Shown in pieces: positions 45,260-53,481 of a DNA stretch of 63,787 bases. A program made the position numbers and the translations under genes. The DNA comes from UBA9676 sp036005525 (GTDB taxonomy: Bacteria; Actinomycetota; Actinomycetes; Streptosporangiales; Streptosporangiaceae), in NCBI GenBank assembly GCA_036005525.1, contig DASYQM010000105.1, positions 1-63,787 on the forward strand, read 5' to 3'. How positions within the stretch are numbered: position 1 is the stretch's first letter; every line of letters begins with the position of its first letter. Below the pieces are notes generated by a model. It was not told the origin of the DNA. It did no database searches and saw nothing but the letters and a program-made list of their open reading frames with translations.

Positions 45260-45939
45260 TCAGCGGGAGGCGCCGGGGTCGTGACCGGCGCAGCGGAACA
45301 GCTGGATCGAACCCAGCGGCACGAACCCGGCCGACAGCAGCGCCCGGACGCCGGCCGCGTTGCCAGGCGCGACGGCCGCCACGGCAAGCTGGCCGGAAGG
45401 GATGGCGCTCAGGGCATCGCGGACAAGTTCCGCTCCGCCACCGGACCGGCGGCGCGAGGGCTCGAGTTCGAAGCTCACCTCGGTGAGCCCGGCGATCCCC
45501 CGGCTGACGACGGCCAGGGCCGAACGGTGTGGGTCGGGATAGCCCATCAGCCGGGGATGATCGCGGATTCCGGCCGCGAACATCGCCCGCGGATGCGTGG
45601 CGAGGCCGGGCCGGTCGATCAGCCGGGGCGCGACGCCAGCGCGTCCCGTGCCGCGGGCGGCCATCAGGATATCCAGGCTGTCGATCCAGCCGTCAGGACC
45701 GGCGAGAGTGGTGATCAGCCGCGGGTCATGGGCGCCGCCGAAGCCATCCGCCCCCAGCGCGACGAGCAGGCGGTCGGGGACATCCGGCCGCAGAGCAAAG
45801 ACGGCGTGCCCCGTGAAGGAGAGAATGGCCTCCAGGCCGGCGCGCCACGGCGGCACCGGCCGCCAGCCCCGTCGGCGTCGGGGAACTCGCCACCGGCCGC
45901 AGCGGTGATCAGCTCGGCAACAGGGTGGTCCGGGCGCAT
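45260..45939 (-). pseudogene. acetyltransferase-like protein with a one-base frameshift
   Basis: The N-terminus MRPDHPVAELITAAAGGEFP starts at ATG 45937-45939 and runs to DADG, after which the frame is wrong. The continuation WRPVPPWRAGLEAILSFTGH and on to ADGFGGAHDPRLITTLAG is in the next frame. Restoring one G (a C in the CCCC run at 45867-45870 on the plus strand) joins them into a continuous protein of about 226 residues ending ALLSAGFVPLGSIQLFRCAG, a GNAT-like end. It resembles a family of actinobacterial proteins of unknown function with a C-terminal GNAT fold. Either a recent mutation or a homopolymer sequencing error. It starts 8 nt after the tricorn stop. Confidence 0.75.
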
Positions 45940-45946
45940 GCCGGGG

Positions 45947-48900
45947 CTATTGCTGGCTCGCGCGCGGCGGCAGCGGCGGCCGGCGCCGGGAGGGCCGGGC
46001 CGAGGTGTCGGGCGGGCGCGCGGCGGGCTTGGCGCGCAGCGCCTCCACCGCCAGCCGTACCGCGGTCGCCAGCTGCGGATCGCGTCCCTCCGCCCAGTCC
46101 GCGGGCGAGATGATGACCTCGACGTCGGGGTCGACGCCATGGTTCTCCACTCCCCAGCCGTAGGTGTCCAGCCACATGGCGTACTTCGGGATCGTCATCG
46201 TGGTCCCGTCGACCAGCCGGAACCATTCGTCGATGCCGATGACCCCGCCCCAGGTGCGGGCACCCACCACCGGGCCGAGCCCGAGGATGCGCAGCGCGGC
46301 AGTGATCATGTCCCCATCGGAGCCCGCGAACTCGTCCGTGAGCGCCACGACCGGGCCGCGGGGAACATCCTGCGGGTACGTGCCTGGCCGCCGCCCGCGT
46401 GCCAGGTCCCAGCCCATGATCCGCCGGGCAAGTTTCTCCACCACCAGTTCGGACACGTGGCCGCCGCGGTTCTGTCGCACGTCAAGGATGAGCATGTCCC
46501 GGGCCATCTCGGCCCGCAGATCGCGGTGGAAGTGGGCCCAGCCCTCGCCCATCATGTCCGGGACATGGAGGTAGCCCGCCTGCCCATCGGCCAGCTCGCG
46601 CACCTGCCGCCGGTTGCTGGCGACCCAGTCCTGGTAGCGCAGGCGCCGCTCGCTGGCGAGCGGGACCACGGCTACCCGGCGGCGCCGTCCCCCGTCGGAC
46701 ACGGTGAGCTCCACCGGCTTGCGTGCGGCGCCCACCAGCAGCGGGCCCGGCCCGGCGGCCGGGTCAACGGGCTGCCCGTCCACCTCGAGCAACGTCGCCC
46801 CGGCCGGCACGGCCGCGCCCGGCCCGGACAGGGGTGAACGGGCGCGCGGATCCGAGGATTCGCCGGGCATAACCCGCTCCACCTGCCAGCTGCCGTCCGC
46901 GGCCTGGGCCAGGTCGGCACCGAGATAGCCCACCTGCGGTGTGGCGGGCCCGGCCGGCCCGGCGGCGGCCCGCACGTAAGCGTGCGAGGTGCCAAGCTCG
47001 CCGAACACCTCCCAGACCAGGTCGGCGAAGTCATCGGCGGTGCGGATCCGCGCCAGCAGCGGCCGGTAGGTGTCCAGCACCCCGTCCCAGTCCACCTCGG
47101 CCATGTCGGGCACCCAGAAGTCGTGGCGCATCACGCGGCCCGCCTCGTCGAAGGCGTGCGCCCGCTGGGCCTGCGGGTCGGCGAGGAAACGGGCCCGGGA
47201 CAGGTCCACCTGCACGGGGTCCGGGCCGTCGCCCCCCTCCTTGCGCTCCGCGGAGACCACCAGCAGCTCGTCGCCGTCGCGCACCACCAGCCGGCTCCCG
47301 TCCCCGCTCACCTCGAACCAATCGAGGGCCGCCACCACCTCGGAACAGGTGCGCTGGCCGAAGTCGAACCGCTCCAGGGACGGCCGGGGCGGATCGTCGT
47401 CGGGGTCGACGGCGCCCTCCCCGAGGACCCCGGCTACCTTGCTCTTCAGCCACACCAGTCCCCCGCCGACCGCCGATATGCCGGAGTACAGCGATTCCTC
47501 CACCGGCACGCCCACGACCCTGCCGGGCAGGCCCTCGACGTCCACCCTGACCGCCGGGCGGTCCCGGCGCGGCCCGGCGGCGCCCGCCCGCTCCCCCCCG
47601 CTGGGCTGCTCCCCCGCGGATTGCTCCCCTGCTGACTGCTCCCCCGCGGTCTGGTCTCCCGCGGCGGGCTCCTCAGCGGCCTGGCCTTCCGTGGCCCGTT
47701 CCCCCGTGGTCTGGTCCCCCGCGGTTTGGTCTCCCGCGGTTTGGTCCCCCGCGGCGCGCTCGGCGCTGGGCTGCTCCCCGCTGGCCTGGTCTGCTGCCGC
47801 CTCCTCCTCACCCGTATCGCCGCCGCCCGCCGTCCGCTTCGCGTCGTCCTCGGCTACCGGCCTTCCGCCCGTCTGGGGGGCGAACGGTGAGGGGGTCGGC
47901 GCGGCGAGGGTCACCAGGTACGGCCGGCACCCATAGGGGAAGGACATGTCGAAGAAGTGGGCGTCGTAGATGGGGTCGAAGCTGCGCCGGGACAGGAATG
48001 CCAGATACAGGCCGTCCTTGCTGAAAACGGGCTCGGTATCGCTGAACCGGCCATCGGTTAGGTCAACGACCGCTGCATCCGCCAGCCGGGCCAGGCGGAT
48101 CTGGCTCAGCGGCGGCCGGCCCGGGTGCGACCACGCCAGCCAGGCCGAGTCGGGTGAGAACGCCAGCCCGGTGACCGGGCCGTCCTGCGACGCCGCCAGC
48201 GCGGTCACGGCGCCGGTGGCCACGTCGATCACGGACAGCCGCCCGTCCCTGGACGCCACCGCCACCGTTGCCCCGTCCGGGGCGGCGGCCACGGCCTGCA
48301 CCATTCCCAGCTGCCCGGCCGCCAGCCGCCGTGGCGCTGACGGCCCGCCGTCCGGCCCCGCCGCTGGCGCGATCTCCAGCGCATCCTCGCCCCCGGCGTC
48401 GCTCACCCAGAGCACGTGGCCGGTCGTCCCGAGGACCGTGGGCAGCCGGGCCCTGGCGCCGGGCGCCACGTTCAGCGCCCGGGCGGGGCCGTCCCGGTGG
48501 GTCAGCCAGTGCACGGTCCCTGCGACCTCGACCGCGCTGGCGCGGCCCGATTCGTCGCAGGACAGCCCGTCGAGCTGATCCGCGGCCGACACGAATCTCG
48601 GCGCGGGGGCGGAGGCGGCGGCGCCGAGCGAGACCTCCACCCGCCGGGCCTCGCTGTCCAGGCCGTCGAGGAGCCAGATCTCGCCGGCGCACTGGTAGAT
48701 CACGCGGCGGCCGTCCGTGCTCGCGTTCCGGGCATAGAAGCCGTCGTGGTCGGTGTGACGCCGCAACCCGGCGCCGTCAAGCTGGCACGAGTACAGGTTG
48801 CCGGTGCCCTCATGGTCGGACAGGAACACGAGCCTGTCCCCCACCAGCATCGGGCTAGCCAGCTGGCCGCCCAGGCCGGCGAGGACCCGGCGGAACTCCG

Positions 48901-49447
48901 CCGGTCCGCCCGGCCCCTCCGGGCGGACCCAGAGCCGCCCCGCTGTTCCTCCCCGGTAGCGCTTCCAGTACGCCGGGTCGCGCCCCCACGTCCCGTTGAG
49001 CAGTGCGGTCCCGGCCGGCTCGATCGCCAGATCAGCGACCGGGCCGAACGCCTGGCGGCGTGGCGCGCCGCCGTCCGCGCCCAGGAGATAGGCATGGGTG
49101 AAGCGCTCGAACGGCTGCCAGGCAGCCGTGAGCGCGATGATCTCCCCGCCGGGGGTCCACCCCGCCAGCCGGGTGCCGCTGTCGCCCCAGTGGGTGAGCC
49201 GCCTGGCCCGCCCGCCGTCCAGCTCGCACACGCGAACCTCGGGCGCGCCGTCGCGGGCACTGGTCCAGGCGAGCAGCGAACCATCGGGCGACAGCCGTGG
49301 ATGGCTTACCGGCACTCGGTCCGACGACACCCGCCAGGCCTGGCCTCCCGCGAGCGGCCCGAGCCACACGTCGTCGTCGGCGGCGAACGTCAGCAGGTCG
49401 CCGTGCAGATGGGGAAACCGCAGGTATCCGGCCGAGGTCACCGCCAC
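45947..49447 (-). CDS. tricorn-type protease
   Basis: Large cytosolic peptidase (1166 residues) that processes peptides from upstream proteolysis, cutting them to short fragments. Two N-terminal beta-propellers occupy about residues 1-520 (repeats such as HPRLSPDGSLLAWTSARDG), then a repeat-rich linker, the second-half domains from about 640, a PDZ region around 870 (LLEVDGQPVDPAAGPGPLLV) and the C-terminal catalytic core. The catalytic serine is Ser1043 in EFAGSDGDMITAAL, the histidine in GELGTSHAYVRAA, and YGWGVENHGVDPDVEV contains the charge-relay and substrate-anchoring acids. The GTG at 49445-49447 is the start. In actinobacteria it may assist the proteasome. Confidence 0.93.
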   Translation of the reverse strand: MAVTSAGYLRFPHLHGDLLTFAADDDVWLGPLAGGQAWRVSSDRVPVSHPRLSPDGSLLAWTSARDGAPEVRVCELDGGRARRLTHWGDSGTRLAGWTPGGEIIALTAAWQPFERFTHAYLLGADGGAPRRQAFGPVADLAIEPAGTALLNGTWGRDPAYWKRYRGGTAGRLWVRPEGPGGPAEFRRVLAGLGGQLASPMLVGDRLVFLSDHEGTGNLYSCQLDGAGLRRHTDHDGFYARNASTDGRRVIYQCAGEIWLLDGLDSEARRVEVSLGAAASAPAPRFVSAADQLDGLSCDESGRASAVEVAGTVHWLTHRDGPARALNVAPGARARLPTVLGTTGHVLWVSDAGGEDALEIAPAAGPDGGPSAPRRLAAGQLGMVQAVAAAPDGATVAVASRDGRLSVIDVATGAVTALAASQDGPVTGLAFSPDSAWLAWSHPGRPPLSQIRLARLADAAVVDLTDGRFSDTEPVFSKDGLYLAFLSRRSFDPIYDAHFFDMSFPYGCRPYLVTLAAPTPSPFAPQTGGRPVAEDDAKRTAGGGDTGEEEAAADQASGEQPSAERAAGDQTAGDQTAGDQTTGERATEGQAAEEPAAGDQTAGEQSAGEQSAGEQPSGGERAGAAGPRRDRPAVRVDVEGLPGRVVGVPVEESLYSGISAVGGGLVWLKSKVAGVLGEGAVDPDDDPPRPSLERFDFGQRTCSEVVAALDWFEVSGDGSRLVVRDGDELLVVSAERKEGGDGPDPVQVDLSRARFLADPQAQRAHAFDEAGRVMRHDFWVPDMAEVDWDGVLDTYRPLLARIRTADDFADLVWEVFGELGTSHAYVRAAAGPAGPATPQVGYLGADLAQAADGSWQVERVMPGESSDPRARSPLSGPGAAVPAGATLLEVDGQPVDPAAGPGPLLVGAARKPVELTVSDGGRRRRVAVVPLASERRLRYQDWVASNRRQVRELADGQAGYLHVPDMMGEGWAHFHRDLRAEMARDMLILDVRQNRGGHVSELVVEKLARRIMGWDLARGRRPGTYPQDVPRGPVVALTDEFAGSDGDMITAALRILGLGPVVGARTWGGVIGIDEWFRLVDGTTMTIPKYAMWLDTYGWGVENHGVDPDVEVIISPADWAEGRDPQLATAVRLAVEALRAKPAARPPDTSARPSRRRPPLPPRASQQ
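47584..47796 (-). repeat. pentapeptide-coding repeats in the tricorn linker
   Basis: About fourteen diverged 15-bp units encode AGDQT/AGEQS/SGEQP-type pentapeptides between the propeller domain and the catalytic half. The unit keeps the reading frame and produces a Glu/Gln/Ala-rich, probably disordered linker not seen in the archaeal enzyme. Confidence 0.8.
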
Positions 49448-49547
49448 ATCCTAGTGGCCTGCCCGGGGAAGCCCGCCCTCGTTCCGGGGCCGCTGACGGC
49501 CGGTCGGCGGAGCCCGTTCTGGGCGGCCGCACTGGCGCAACCCTGAT

Positions 49548-49597
49548 CGTGATCATGGGATCACTATCGTTCTAGCAGTAGCCATCCCATGATCACG
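49548..49597. repeat. perfect 14-bp inverted repeat with 22-nt loop
   Basis: CGTGATCATGGGAT (49548-49561) is repeated inverted as ATCCCATGATCACG (49584-49597). It is far lower in GC than its surroundings and sits between two divergent genes, tricorn and the nucleotidyltransferase, so it is not a terminator of either. It could be a REP-like element, a protein-binding site or a mobile-element remnant. Confidence 0.8.
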
Positions 49598-49730
49598 AGA
49601 CGGGGCCGATCTGGCCGCCGGATCGGCCCCGTGTGGCCGCGCGCCTTGGCCCGCCCGGGCGGGGTGGCCCGCTATGATCGGGCCCGTGGTCAGGTGGCCG
49701 CGGGGCGCACTGGCGAGCGAGAGGACGCCC

Positions 49731-50414
49731 ATGTCGAAGGTGCGTGACCCGCTACCGCGGGAAGGGCTGGACCTGCCCGGGCAGGATCCCGGCCGGGCAG
49801 CCGCACCGGGCACGTTCCGGGCCGACGTGCCGCCCGGAACGCTGGCGCTGGTCAACAGCGGCCTGTTCGCCGACGCCTCGAACTTCGAGCTGCGGTTCGT
49901 GCCGGACTACCAGCGGATCACCGCGATCGTCCAGGCACTGCGCACGCTCGGGCTCAAGGTCGTCCTGACCAGCGGTTCGTTCGACATCATTCACGAGGGC
50001 CACTCCATGTACCTGGAGGCCGCCCGCCGGTTCGGCGACTTTCTCATCGTGGGGCTCGACAGCGACGCGAAGATCCGGGCGCGCAAGGGGCCGCACCGGC
50101 CCGCGGTCCCCGAGATGGAGCGGCTCCGGATGGTGACTCACCAGCGGGGGGTGGGCCTGGTCACGCTCAAGGGCCTCCACCACGAACGCTGGGCACTCAT
50201 CAAGGCGACCCGCCCCGACGTGCTCGTGGCGACCGAGGACACCTACACCCCGGCCGACATCGCCGAGCTTGAGGAGCACTACTGCGGGCGGGTGGAGGTG
50301 CTGGAGCGGATGGCGACGGTGAGCACGTCGGCGCGGCTCCGCCGGATCCAGCTCGGCCTGCCCGAGCCCGACGAGCCGCCCGGTCCTCCGGGGACGGGCC
50401 AGGCGCCCGGGTGA
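49731..50414 (+). CDS. cytidylyltransferase-like nucleotidyltransferase (RfaE/TagD type)
   Basis: A 227-residue protein with a nucleotidyltransferase fold. The phosphate-binding motif is KVVLTSGSFDIIHEGHSMYL, where HEGH is the HxGH signature, followed by FLIVGLDSDAKIRARKGPHR and the second motif VSTSARLRRIQLGL in place of the usual ISSTxLR. Related enzymes activate ADP-heptose, glycerol 3-phosphate or ethanolamine phosphate. The first 60 residues are an unshared extension. The ATG at 49731-49733 has GAGAGG upstream. Its stop overlaps the following deaminase gene by four bases, so the two act together; the substrate pair is unknown. Confidence 0.85.
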   Translation: MSKVRDPLPREGLDLPGQDPGRAAAPGTFRADVPPGTLALVNSGLFADASNFELRFVPDYQRITAIVQALRTLGLKVVLTSGSFDIIHEGHSMYLEAARRFGDFLIVGLDSDAKIRARKGPHRPAVPEMERLRMVTHQRGVGLVTLKGLHHERWALIKATRPDVLVATEDTYTPADIAELEEHYCGRVEVLERMATVSTSARLRRIQLGLPEPDEPPGPPGTGQAPG

Positions 50415-51301
50415 AGCAGGTCCTGCTCTACCTCCCGGTGCTCCACGCCGGATATGAGGACTTCCTGAGCCGCCATGGCGACGCCGACGAGATCCTGCTC
50501 CTGGGCCGCGGCTTCCAGCAGGCCTATCCCAGCCTGGCCAAGGACATCCGGGCACTGCCGCCGCAGCGGGCCGCGGACTACCTGCGGCTCGTCGTGCCGC
50601 GGGCCACGGTCCGGGTGATCGAGCCGCCGGACCTGCCCGGCATGCTCACCGGAGACGACATCGTCATGCCCGACGAGGAGATCACCCGTGACCTGGCCCG
50701 GCAGCTGGATCTGGGCGAAGGCCGGGCCGTGGCCTTCGACCGCACGTTCCTGCGCTGGGACCGGGAGTGGGCAGCAGCCCAGGCCCCGGTCACCTTCGAC
50801 GGTGAGATCAGCGCCGCGGAACTCCCCCGCGAGCTCATCGGTGCCGCCGAGGCGATCGCCCAGCGCAGCTCGGACTGGTGGCGCCAGGTGGGGGCCGTCG
50901 CCGCCCGGGACGGCCAGCTGATCGGCTGCGCCTGGAACCAGCACCGCCCCTCCGAGTACGCGCCGTATTTCAACGGCGACCCCCGCGACGGTTTCGCGCG
51001 CGGCGTGCGGGCCGACCTGTCCACCGCGATCCACGCGGAGGCGGCGCTGATCGCGCGCGCGGCGCGGGACGGCACCAGCCTCGCCGGCGCCGACCTGTAC
51101 ACCACCACGTTCCCCTGCCCGGCCTGCGCGCGCCTGGTGGCGGAGGCCGGGTTCCAGCGATGTTACTTCGCCGGGCAGTACTCGGTGCTGGACGGCGAGC
51201 AGGTACTCCGGGCCGCCGGGATCAGCCTGATCTGGGTCGACACCCGGCCTGCCGCTACCCGGCCCGCTGACCAGCGGCCTCCTCACCCGGCCGGGAGCTG
51301 A
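50411..51301 (+). CDS. zinc-dependent cytidine/dCMP deaminase-family protein with unknown N-terminal domain
   Basis: The C-terminal half (about 140-285) is a deaminase fold: STAIHAEAALIARAARDG contains the HAE catalytic motif and TTTFPCPACARLVAEAG the PCxxC zinc pair, followed by CYFAGQYSVLDG. The N-terminal 135 residues (MKQVLLYLPVLHAGYEDFL, ILLLGRGFQQAYP) look like a Rossmann-type domain; I do not recognise it. The GTG/ATG start overlaps the nucleotidyltransferase by four bases. thyA-folA-HIT lies in opposite orientation just downstream, so a link to pyrimidine deoxynucleotides is tempting but not shown. The 3' end overlaps the convergent HIT gene by 47 nt. Confidence 0.85.
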   Translation: MKQVLLYLPVLHAGYEDFLSRHGDADEILLLGRGFQQAYPSLAKDIRALPPQRAADYLRLVVPRATVRVIEPPDLPGMLTGDDIVMPDEEITRDLARQLDLGEGRAVAFDRTFLRWDREWAAAQAPVTFDGEISAAELPRELIGAAEAIAQRSSDWWRQVGAVAARDGQLIGCAWNQHRPSEYAPYFNGDPRDGFARGVRADLSTAIHAEAALIARAARDGTSLAGADLYTTTFPCPACARLVAEAGFQRCYFAGQYSVLDGEQVLRAAGISLIWVDTRPAATRPADQRPPHPAGS

Positions 51302-51728
51302 ACCGCATCCGGACCGGCGGGGCGCCCGCGTCATCGCCGTCCCCCACGAGGACGTGGGCGTGCACGTGCCGGATGGTGGCGCCGGTGTACCGGCAGTCGC
51401 CGTTGCGGACGCCCAGGCCGTAGTGGCTCAGTTTGTGCTCGCGCGCCACCGCCGCCAGCACCTCCCAGAAGTCCTGCCGGACTTCCTCGCTGAGCTCCAG
51501 CAGGTCGGCCGCGTGCTGGTCCGGAACCAGGAGCAGATGCAGGCTGGTACCGCGGTAGGGAAACTCGTTCGGGGTGACGGCCCAGTGCCGGGTCCGGAGC
51601 AGGATCCGCTGCCGGGCGTGGCGGGCGAGCCCATCGGGGCAGAACAGGCAGACGCCCGCGGCGTCGAGGCGGCGCATCTCCGCCAGCTGGTCGGCCGTCC
51701 GGGCGTTGCCGAAGCAGTACAGGGTCAC
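51255..51728 (-). CDS. HIT-family nucleotide hydrolase/transferase
   Basis: A 157-residue protein of the histidine-triad family, which hydrolyses or transfers nucleotides from phosphoramidates and dinucleoside polyphosphates. The triad is RHVHAHVLVGD (about 115-125). Preceding blocks LLRTRHWAVTPNEFPYRGTS and HLLLVPDQHAADLLEL match the family. The N-terminus has a Cys pair, GVCLFCPDG. Its start overlaps the folA stop by four bases, making it the third gene of thyA-folA-HIT. Confidence 0.9.
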   Translation of the reverse strand: MTLYCFGNARTADQLAEMRRLDAAGVCLFCPDGLARHARQRILLRTRHWAVTPNEFPYRGTSLHLLLVPDQHAADLLELSEEVRQDFWEVLAAVAREHKLSHYGLGVRNGDCRYTGATIRHVHAHVLVGDGDDAGAPPVRMRFSSRPGEEAAGQRAG

Positions 51729-52444
51729 GACGTGATCCGCCGGTAGCCGAGGAACGAGTATCTGGTCCCGCTGCCGGGGTCGGCCGCGTCCTCCCGCGAG
51801 GCCAGCTCAAAGCCGGCCAGCCAGTCATCGGGCATGCGGCGGTCACCGCTGACCTCCGCATGGACCCTGGTGAGGTAGATCTTGCCCACCGACGGCAGCG
51901 CCTGCCGGTAGACCGATTCCCCGCCGATGATGAAGAACTCGCCGCTGCCCGCCGGTGCGCCGATGCTCGCCGCCGCCGCGAGCGCTGACTCCAGCGAGTC
52001 CACGATCAGGACCCGGCCCTCCCCGGTGGAATGCGGGCTGCCAGCCAGCTCCGTCCCGGCGGGACGCCCGGCGCCAGCGAGGCCCGTCCCGGCGGGATGC
52101 CCGGTGCCAGCGAGGCCCGTCCCGGCGGGATGCCCCGTACTAGCGAGGCCCGTCCCGGCGGGATGCCCCGTACTAGCGAGGCCCATCCTGGCGGGATACC
52201 TCGCGCCAGCGAGTTCTGTGCCCGGGCCGCGCATCGTCCGGCTGACCACGATGGAGGTACGGCCGGGGAGGGGATGGCCCAGGCGGTCGACGATCGACTC
52301 GTGGGTGAGCCTGCCCATCACGACCACGTGCCCGGTCGTCAGCGCGCGGAAGCGGCGCAGGTCCGCTGGCAGGTGCCAGGGCAGCGCGCCGCCGCGGCCG
52401 ATGACCTCGTTGGCCGCCGCCGCGACGATGAGCGAAGCGGTCAT
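51725..52444 (-). CDS. folA: dihydrofolate reductase with repeat insertion
   Basis: Reduces dihydrofolate to tetrahydrofolate with NADPH, regenerating the cofactor used by the adjacent thymidylate synthase. The N-terminal core is standard: SLIVAAAANEVIGRGGALPW, HLPADLRRFRALTTGHVVVM, GRTSIVVSR, and the C-terminal half resumes with LIVDSLESALAAAAS, FIIGGESVYRQALPSVGKIY and LTRVHAEVSGDRRMP. Between them, residues 76-141 are six tandem 11-residue units (GLASTGHPAGT and variants). Total 239 residues, about 65 more than usual. Its start overlaps the thyA stop by four bases and its stop overlaps HIT. Confidence 0.95.
   Translation of the reverse strand: MTASLIVAAAANEVIGRGGALPWHLPADLRRFRALTTGHVVVMGRLTHESIVDRLGHPLPGRTSIVVSRTMRGPGTELAGARYPARMGLASTGHPAGTGLASTGHPAGTGLAGTGHPAGTGLAGAGRPAGTELAGSPHSTGEGRVLIVDSLESALAAAASIGAPAGSGEFFIIGGESVYRQALPSVGKIYLTRVHAEVSGDRRMPDDWLAGFELASREDAADPGSGTRYSFLGYRRITS
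52022..52219 (-). repeat. 33-bp tandem repeat, six units, inside folA
   Basis: Six 33-bp units, the four central ones nearly identical, encode 11-residue repeats inside the loop between the GRTSIVVSR strand and the VLIVDSLESAL helix of dihydrofolate reductase. The period is a multiple of three, so changes in copy number would keep the frame. Confidence 0.9.
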
Positions 52445-53337
52445 GGGGCAACCGGGATCGAGGAAATCGCCGGGTGCGGTTCGTAGTCGCTCAGGTCGAA
52501 ATGCTCGGCGCGGAAGTCATGGATGTCATTCACCTTCGCGCCTTCCTCGGTCAGGACGACGGTGGGCAGCCTGCGGGCCTGGCGGCCGAGCATCACCATG
52601 ACGCTGTCCACCTGGTTCTCGTAGATGTGGGCGTCGGAGATCGTGTGGTAGTAGACGGCCGCCGTGATCCCGGTGAGCTGTTCGAGCATCAGCAGCAGCG
52701 CGGCGTACTGGATCATGTTGGCGGGCACGCCCACCGGCACGTCGCCCGACCGCTGGAACATGTGCAGGTGCAGGGCGCCGCCGATGACCCGGACATGCAC
52801 CCAGCCGTGGCAGGGCGCGATCGTCGTCCGGGGGGTCTTGCCTCGGCCGCGGACCTGATACTGCGGGATCCATGGGGATACGAAATGCGTGCGGTCGTTG
52901 GGCAGTTCCCTGATCTGCTCCACAAGATGGGCGAACTGGTCGAATTCGCTGCCGTCCGCGGCCGGAAAATGCCGGAACGCCCCGCCGTAGGAGCCGGGGC
53001 CGAGATGGCCCGGCGGCAGGCCGCGGGATGAGGTCTTCTGTGGGGTGGCCCACTCCCCCCACCAGTCACAGCCGAAGTCGGCGAGCTCGTCGAGGGTGGT
53101 CGCGCCGTTGATGAAGGCGCACAGCTCGCCGATCGGCTTGCGCCAGAACGACTTCACGCTCCGCTCGGTGATCACCGGGAAGCCGTTGGGCAGGTCGAAG
53201 CGCATCGTCTGCTGCATCAGCGTGAGGGCGGCTGGCCCCTGGCGGGTGGGCACGGCCGCGCCAGAGGCGACGATGCGCTCGAGCATCTGCCGGTACTGCG
53301 AATCCGGTTCGCGCGCCCCGGGGGGGAGGTACCGCAT
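52441..53337 (-). CDS. thyA: thymidylate synthase (ThyA type)
   Basis: Methylates dUMP to dTMP with methylenetetrahydrofolate, producing dihydrofolate for FolA. 298 residues with the main family blocks: MRFDLPNGFPVITERSVKSF, WRKPIGELCAFINGATTLDE, the catalytic cysteine in TIAPCHGWVHV, the phosphate/folate-binding QRSGDVPVGVPANMIQYAAL, and SDAHIYENQVDSVM. The active cysteine context is APCH, which matches ThyA proper and not the dCMP hydroxymethylase branch. First of the overlapping thyA-folA-HIT set. Many actinobacteria use ThyX instead, so a ThyA is worth noting. Confidence 0.95.
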   Translation of the reverse strand: MRYLPPGAREPDSQYRQMLERIVASGAAVPTRQGPAALTLMQQTMRFDLPNGFPVITERSVKSFWRKPIGELCAFINGATTLDELADFGCDWWGEWATPQKTSSRGLPPGHLGPGSYGGAFRHFPAADGSEFDQFAHLVEQIRELPNDRTHFVSPWIPQYQVRGRGKTPRTTIAPCHGWVHVRVIGGALHLHMFQRSGDVPVGVPANMIQYAALLLMLEQLTGITAAVYYHTISDAHIYENQVDSVMVMLGRQARRLPTVVLTEEGAKVNDIHDFRAEHFDLSDYEPHPAISSIPVAP

Positions 53338-53481
53338 GCCCTTAGTCCTCCTCGGCTGGATGTTTCCCCTGGCACGGCACCATACCCGCAGCCGCGGACA
53401 TCCGGCTGCGGCTCGGCGTGGGTCCGGCGCGCGACATCCCGGGCGCGGCGCGGAGCACGCACGGGAAGCCCGGGCGCGGCA

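Noticed and set aside
47584..47796. CRISPR-like or recombination-site-like periodicity
   Set aside because: The 15-bp period is in frame inside the tricorn gene, with diverged units and no spacers.
52022..52219. CRISPR-like periodic sequence
   Set aside because: The units are contiguous with no unique spacers, keep a 33-bp coding period and are translated within folA, so this is a tandem repeat.
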